In this document: positions 58,120-64,000 of the stretch, piece after piece
How the letters are laid out: the number at the start of each line of letters is the position of its first letter
How positions within the stretch are numbered: position 1 is the first letter of the stretch
Origin: Heterobilharzia americana
Lineage: Eukaryota > Platyhelminthes > Trematoda > Strigeidida > Schistosomatidae
Length of the DNA: 64,000 bases
Assembly: GCA_944470555.2 (NCBI GenBank)
Contig: OX104134.1
Location: 101,054,701 to 101,118,700, forward strand
Direction of reading: 5' to 3'
Notes under the pieces: model-generated
Databases searched by the model: none
What the model was told of the DNA's origin: nothing
What the model saw: only the letters and a program-made list of their open reading frames with translations
Program-made: the position numbers and the translations under genes

Positions 58120-58617
58120 ATGCCGCTTACTTTGGACGTGATGAAGATCCGATGGCCTGCAGAATTCGAGGATCGGGACATCAAGGTCTTCCATAAGGAC
58201 TTGGAGGCGTTAGAGGAGCTGGCGGGGGTTTGTGGTCAAGAGGCGAAGGTCGTGGTGCTGGAAACGATGCTACGGGGCAGAGCGAAAACCGCATGTGACG
58301 GAGTGGAACGTGGTGACGAGAAGGGTACTTGGCGGAGAATGGTTCAATGCCTGGAGGCGGAGTTCGACAGCTCGGCGGACAGGGAGCAGGTGATGCAGCA
58401 GTTCCGCAGCCAGAAGCTGGGAATGGATGAATATCCCCTGGTGTTGGCTGAGAAGTTGACCAAACTACTTCGACAAGCGCTTCCCACGTTAGATGAGGAT
58501 GCCCAGCAACAGTTGCTGACCGCACAGTTCACTGAGAGTGTCTTGAAAGCCACTGCCCACCAGTTACGACTAGTCATGCAGCCCAGCCCATTGACATTAG
58601 CGAAATGGCCAAGGTGA
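58120..58617 (+). pseudogene. Isolated Gag (capsid-like) fragment, GC-rich
   Basis: 165 codons from ATG: WPAEFEDRDIKVFHKDLEAL, then VVVLETMLRGRAKTACDGVE, WRRMVQCLEAEFDSSADREQ, VMQQFRSQKLGMDEYPLVLA, and LTAQFTESVLKATAHQLRLV. The pattern of a QF-x-x-R/K-x-x segment followed by a helical block with QLL-x-x-QF is that of a retrotransposon/retrovirus-type capsid. After LTLA the expected continuation EMAKVTALYG lies in the next frame, so a one-base shift ends it early. No zinc knuckle, protease or LTR follows. It is distinctly more GC-rich than its surroundings and unlike the Gags at 21.6-22.4 and 43.4-44.2 kb. It could be a truncated gypsy-type element or a captured gag. Confidence 0.6.
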
Positions 58618-60190
58618 CCGCACTGTACGGGATATGTACTGTCATGACAGTTTTCTTTTCTAAAATAAATGGAAAAGATATATTCGGATCCGTAATGTTA
58701 TGTCACCACATTAGTGGACATCACTTGGCTTTTTTCGCCTAACTTATGTCCCTACTTTTAAGCTGTATTAGCAGTATGTATCGTAATCATAAATTTTAGG
58801 CAAAATTACTAAAGCCGCCATTCATGCATAATGAGGAACCGATAACATAATTCGGGATTTAAGAGTTCTTCAGAGGACGGTACTTATGATTAACAAATAC
58901 GTTCTTAGGTCAAGTGTTTATCTTGTCCAAAACTCTGGAGAGATTCTCTTTCGTTATCACGCAAAAATCAAGTATTTTGTATCACTAGATTTCCTGAACT
59001 CGTAGCATAGTTTCTTTGAAGATACATGAAGTGAGAAGTCTGTTTTCCGTTATTATTCACATACCAGTAATTTGACTGTGTACTGACACGTATTTCGACC
59101 TACAAGGGAGAATAAGTTTCTTAAAAGCTGTGAATCTGTCCCGATGGTAGAGTTCAGGGACTCCTGTCGATTGATTCCTCTAATCTAACTTCTCATATGC
59201 TGTACTTCTTATTTTGAGATGATCTTGCGGTTTCTATCAACTATCTTACTTGGTGTAGTGCTGTCGCACTATTTTATTGGTTAGATGAAGTATGTATGAT
59301 ATACGATATATGATATGATATAGCTTAGAAATAATATCCAATTACGAAATTTAAAAAATGTCCAGAGTTTTCTGTCTATTGAGTCACACCCGACATCTAA
59401 CATCAAAAAAAGGTTTACTGTATTTTAGTTTCACTTAGGTCAATGTCAGCATTGCAAAACTTGATCGAAAGAGGACTCAGTGATAGACAGCTATATCGGT
59501 TACCGAATGGTGACTAGTTCCTATCAAACTCTAAACTAACCACTTCCCATGAACCAAAAATGTTACTTCTTCATTTATATATGGAAAGAGGTGAGGAAAT
59601 GGTTAACTGTGATGCAAAAGGCCTCTATAGCTTAATAAGCCATCCGGAATGAGCTTCGCACAAACTCCGAAATCAGTTGAAAAGGGTTTAGAAGTTATAC
59701 TGCCAAACCAATTAATTATGGCCTCTACAACCTCCAATTTTTGAGGAAAAATATGCAGGCAAACAGACTCATGGTCCAGCTAAATATCTGGATAGTGAAT
59801 CTAGGGAGCTGAATTAGGAGGTGAGAAAAAGAAAGAAACACTTGTACTCAACAAATATCCCAAAAGTCACGATCCACAAATTCATTGTAAAATATGGTGA
59901 AAGAATTAGTAAGAATATGAAAAGTAACTGTAACACAAACAAAGTGTTAAGGAAGACTTCCAACATGTTAATTTACAAGGAAGGAATTTCAGAAAATCCA
60001 CATAGGATTCTTAACCAACAAGGCGGAAATTAGGGTAAAATTAAAACCAACGAATTCACTCAGGGGAAAACTTTTTCAGCCTAGTTGTTCTACAGACCTA
60101 ATGGAATTAACTCATTGAGTCAAAGAAATACCATACGATGAAGTGTTCTATACATTTCATATAATTAAATTCAAGCTATTTTACTTAGTA
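58618..60190. other. AT-rich unassigned stretch
   Basis: No gene recognised; a 70-codon Lys/Asn-rich frame at 59,821-60,033 carries no motif. Confidence 0.4.
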
Positions 60191-63100
60191 ACCTCGCCCA
60201 GTTTATTAATTCACTAGTTTACTAGCCAGTTCCAAGCACGCATAAAGAGGGAAAGTTGGACGTGAAGTTAGCGACCCCACAACGGAAAGTCAATCCAACC
60301 ACCGATGAAACTTCAAAGCACACATAAAATATAAAAAATAAACTTATTCCTCGCCGGCTGGTGAAAGCCTTCACAAAGCCAATTGACCGATGTATCTTCT
60401 CTTCTCTCGATGAAAGTAGAAGTACGCATGGGGACATGGAATATCCGCACGATGTTTGAAGCCAGCTGGCATGGCTGTCTAGACTGCACAAGAAATGAGA
60501 AGATATGACATAGAAGCGCTCGGAATCTGCTAAAGTAGATGGAGTGGAAGTGGACTGTCCAAACTGTCAACTGGATAGTCAATGATCTACTCCTATATTG
60601 TCACCCAGACGACAATCACGAGCACACTGAGTTATGGCGTGGCTATCATGATGTCCTCAAGAGTATCAAAGGTTCTCTGTCATAGAGTGGGAACCAATCT
60701 CCTCCAGAGTCATGACAAGTGGATTCAAATAAAAAGGAAGGAAAGTCACAATCCTATAATGCTACGCTACGCACCTACAAATAATGCAGATCAAGAGAAG
60801 GAGGAAGAATTCTACAGACACCTGCAATCAGTACTGGACAAGACCCCACCCCAGATGGCGACATCAAAATTCATTCCAATGGGCGACATGAATGACAAAC
60901 TAGGAGCAGACAACACTGGGAGAGAACTCATCATTAAGTTGAGAGGCACTTGGTGAAATGAATTGGAATGGAGAACTGTTTGCGAACTTCTACGGATTTA
61001 ATGATTTGATGATTGGAGGCAGTGTGTAAAAACATAAGAATATTCACAAACCAACATGGATTTCACCAGATGGACACACTAAAAATCAGATAGGCTTCAT
61101 TTCAATGTTAAGAAAGTGGGGGCGCAGCCTATTAGAAACAAGATCAAGAAGAGGAGAAGATATAAGTTCACACGAGTCACCATCTAGTGCAAGGAACCTT
61201 CAAAATCAAGTTGAAAGCCTTCAAAGAAGTTTATGATAGACTGCAGTTCAAGTTGAACATCTAGAACAGAAACTGAAGGACAAACTTTAAACGACATCTT
61301 CACGTCTGCCATCAGAACAAAATGGAAGACATTGAGCAACACCCCAGAGGAAACCTGCGTTGAAGAACGCTGGAACTGTGTGAATGCGATTTGAAAGGAA
61401 ACCTGCATAACCATATTGGGAAGGAAGAAGAAGAGACAAGACAAGGAATGGATCTCGACAGACACATGAAAGCTGGTAGATGACGGATAGGAAGATAGTG
61501 AAGCAGAAGATGAACCAGTGCAGTGCAAGGATGAACAACGAAAAGAGGAACTGAACACAACCTATAAAACACTACACTGGAAAAAGAAGTGAAGAAGAGT
61601 GCGCGGAAAGACAAAAGATACTTCTATGACACACTGGCAAGTGAAGCAGAACAGGCTGCTGGTCGGAGAGACCTGACAACGCTCTATCAAATAACTAGGT
61701 TACTAACTGGGAAGACATCAACACAGATGAAACCAATGAGATAGTGAAGAAAACCTAGTTACCAAATAGGAGAATAGGAGGAAACGATGGGCTAACCACT
61801 TCAAAAAGCTCTTGAATCGACTACCACCACCACCACCTACAGGTCGTCCAAAAATATCACCAGCAGCCAAGACACAGAACTAACAGTTAAAACATGCATT
61901 CTGACAAAATCGGCAGTGCTGAACGCAGTAGGACCAGATGGAATTTTTCCAGAACCACTGAAAACAGACGCAAGGACAACAGCGGACATGCTCACACCGC
62001 TACTTCAGAAGGTTTGGAAAGAAAGAAAGAAAGAAAGGAAGGAAATTTACTTGCCTATTGTAAGAAGGGATACACTGTCAAACTCCTAAAGAAGGGCGAC
62101 CCAGGTATTTGCAGGAACTGTAATGGAATTATGCTCTTATCCCTGTCCACCCCAAGAAAAATACTAAGCCACATCAACCTAGAGAGACTCAAAAATGAGC
62201 TGGATTCAAAATACGACCGGAACAGGCTGGCTGGCTGGCCGGCATCAGGAAAAACAAATCATGTCCGGATCAAATTGCAACGCCACGCTACTCATCATCA
62301 TAGAACAGAGTATAGAGTGGTAGTCACCTCAACTCAACTCAACCTCAACCTCAACCTAAACTTCATGGATTTTGAAAAGGCCTTCGACAGCGTCGACCGA
62401 GACGAAATTTGGCAGGCAGCTGCCTCAACACTACGGTTCTAGTGCCTCAAACCGCTGTCAACCTCATGAACAACAGCTATATGCTATGCTATATGATGGG
62501 GCTACATGCCAAGTGATTCACAATGAAAAGCTGAGTAACGCCTGTGAAGTGAAGACAGGAGACAGGAGTGAGACAAGTTTGTCGCCAACTATCACCAGTG
62601 ATCTTCCTGATAGTGATCGACTGAAGTGGAGTGGAGTAGAGTGGAGCGAGGAAATAGGCATACGCCGGCTGGACCGATATAAGGACTCCAGAAGAAGATT
62701 TGGATTTCACCGACGATGGTGATCTATGTCTAATGTCTTGTCACTCAAACTCGAAGATCTACAGGCGAAAACCAACAAGGTTGACAGAAGAGGCAGGGCA
62801 GCGAGGACGTGACATCAAGTGAATGTAGAGAAGATGGAGGTGATGAAGATGCCCAACCAACAACAAGGACAACATCAAGCAGCAATCACCATCAACGGGA
62901 AGATCTAAAGGAAGTTGTCTCCTTCACCTACAACCAAGGCAGCATCGTCTCGACTACAGGCGGCACAGGCACAGATGAGGATGTGAAATCCAAGATCAGA
63001 AAGACAGCAAGACAGGCCTTCCTGCATTAACCTGAGGTCAGTGTGGAGATCTGCTGCACTGCACTGCACTGCACTCAGCATAAAGCGTGAACAAGATGAG

Positions 63101-63640
63101 GATTTTCAACACCAACGTCGAGTCAGTGTTTCTATATGATGGTTGAGAGACTTGGCGCATCTCAGAAAGCATTTCCAACAAACTACAGACATAGATCACT
63201 TCAGTAGCTGCCGACTACGCTCACTCGATACTGACACTGAAGATCAGATGACCAGAATAATTAGAATAAGCAATAAGAAACTCTGGCTGGCTGGCTGGCT
63301 GGCCACAAACCAACCAACCAACCAACTGAGAACCCTTCGGCCAACAAATATGCAGAAGAAGAAAGTGGAGATAGATTGGATTGGAGATACACTGAGAATA
63401 CCGTTTGGGTATATCACGAGCCAGTCCATGTCAGGCCAGGGCGTCGGGTGGAATGCGCATGAGAAACGACGAGTTGGGTGTCCAAGCTGAGGTTGACATA
63501 GAGTAGATCGTGTGAGGAAGAAATGAAAGCTTGTGGGGAGTTGTGTAGGCAGGTTAAGAAGAGTGCAGAGAAGAGAGTGAAATGGCCAGGTGCAATTGAA
63601 GTCCTATGCTCCACTAGGAACCTTTAGGGCAAATAATAAG
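60191..63640 (+). mobile_element. SR2-like LINE, copy C, full-length but decayed
   Basis: Starts at AACCTCGCCCAG, the same 5' end as copies A and B, and ends at the tail CTATGCTCCACTAGGAACCT followed by AAATAATAAG. It is considerably diverged from A and B, with many small indels including local expansions such as GGCTGGCTGGCTGGC near 63,284 and CTGCACTGCACTGCACT near 63,056. This older copy provides an outgroup for the A/B pair. Confidence 0.8.
60393..63250 (+). pseudogene. SR2-like endonuclease-RT, copy C, heavily decayed
   Basis: Readable pieces: MGTWNIRTMFEASW (endonuclease start, about 60,429), YAPTNNADQEKEEEFYRHLQ and MGDMNDKLGADNTGREL (about 60,766-60,930), SRTRWNFSRTTENRRKDNSG in a shifted frame, KLLKKGDPGICRNCNGIMLL (about 62,080), NFMDFEKAFDSVDRDEIWQ (motif A, about 62,360) and SFTYNQGSIVSTTGGTGTD (about 62,920). 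Frameshifts and stops occur every 100-300 bases, and the RT C box near 62,705 is broken (FHRRW frame). Not functional. Confidence 0.75.
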
Positions 63641-64000
63641 TAACTTTTTTGGTCATTTATCTTCTTTGTTTGGATAAATGAGTCATTCTCAGCCTACTTC
63701 TGTTTTATAGCATAACTGGTTATGTTACCAATTGGTTTGTCCCAGCATGCAAATATGATAAGATAGGATTTGATTAGTTGGTATAGAGCACACAGTGATC
63801 CAGGATTATTTACTTGATGACGTTTCGAGCATAAACTATGGCACATAATAATATCAGCATATTACTACAGTGCCCTATTTTGCCCTTACATGAAGGAAAT
63901 CCACCTCGTATGTCTCTTGTACTTGCTCCGTTGAAGAGACGAAGGTGCGTACAACCAAAGAGTCTTAAATTCCACTGCTATTTGCCAGCAGGTTACAGTA
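63641..64000. other. Unassigned end of window
   Basis: No gene recognised. TACTTGATGACGTTTCGAGC at 63,810-63,829 is similar in flavour to PLE-associated GAAACGTC elements, too short to assign. Confidence 0.3.

Noticed and set aside
1..64000. CRISPR array or bacterial operon
   Set aside because: No spaced direct repeats, no clustered same-strand genes with ribosome sites, and the repeat families are eukaryotic.

Overview
The window looks like repeat-dense, non-coding DNA of a schistosome blood fluke (Schistosoma or a close relative). The signs are a tRNA-headed SINE with a decayed hammerhead ribozyme of the schistosome Sm-alpha type at 27.2 kb, several RTE-clade LINEs of the SR2/SR3 type, Ty3/gypsy elements with the CHCC Gag knuckle and tRNA-Trp-like primer site of the CsRn1 clade, and Penelope-like elements (PLEs) with GIY-YIG endonucleases. 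I recognise no host gene, exon, rRNA or ordinary tRNA. All family assignments come from reading motifs, without a database search.

Layout. 1.4-10 kb: two SR2-like LINEs face each other head to head (A, 1413-5403, minus; B, 6733-9985, plus) around a CR1-like RT relic. About 2.84 kb of the two copies is nearly identical, including shared inactivating mutations, while their ends are diverged. A 748-bp solo LTR sits in copy A only. 12.6-17.15 kb: a decayed CR1-like LINE with a foreign insert of about 0.6 kb. 17.6-22.9 kb: a gypsy element (minus) with near-identical LTRs but a broken gag-pol. 24.1-25 kb: an SR3-like RTE fragment. 27.2-28.4 kb: three Sm-alpha-like SINEs. 28,956-29,455: a 500-N assembly gap, followed by a TAG microsatellite and a PLE endonuclease relic. 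32.1-32.8 kb: an internally deleted SR2-like copy. 34.5-38 kb: a PLE interrupted by a 5'-truncated SR2-like insertion with a perfect 12-bp target duplication. 40.5-44.9 kb: a second gypsy element with essentially identical LTRs and one intact 876-codon frame that fuses Gag directly to RNase H-integrase, with protease and RT missing. 45.4 kb: an isolated PLE terminal repeat with a hammerhead-like core. 47.1-47.6 kb: another SR3-like fragment. 55.2-58.1 kb: a PLE bounded by inverted repeats of about 485 bp. 58.1-58.6 kb: an isolated GC-rich Gag-like frame. 60.2-63.6 kb: a third, decayed SR2-like copy.

Nearly all recognisable coding sequence belongs to retroelements and nearly all is broken. The exception is the 41,612-44,242 frame. 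The elements nest in one another and show several modes of turnover: 5' truncation, deletion at a microhomology, LTR-LTR recombination, and probable gene conversion or inverted duplication. The stretches between them are AT-rich and without recognisable features.
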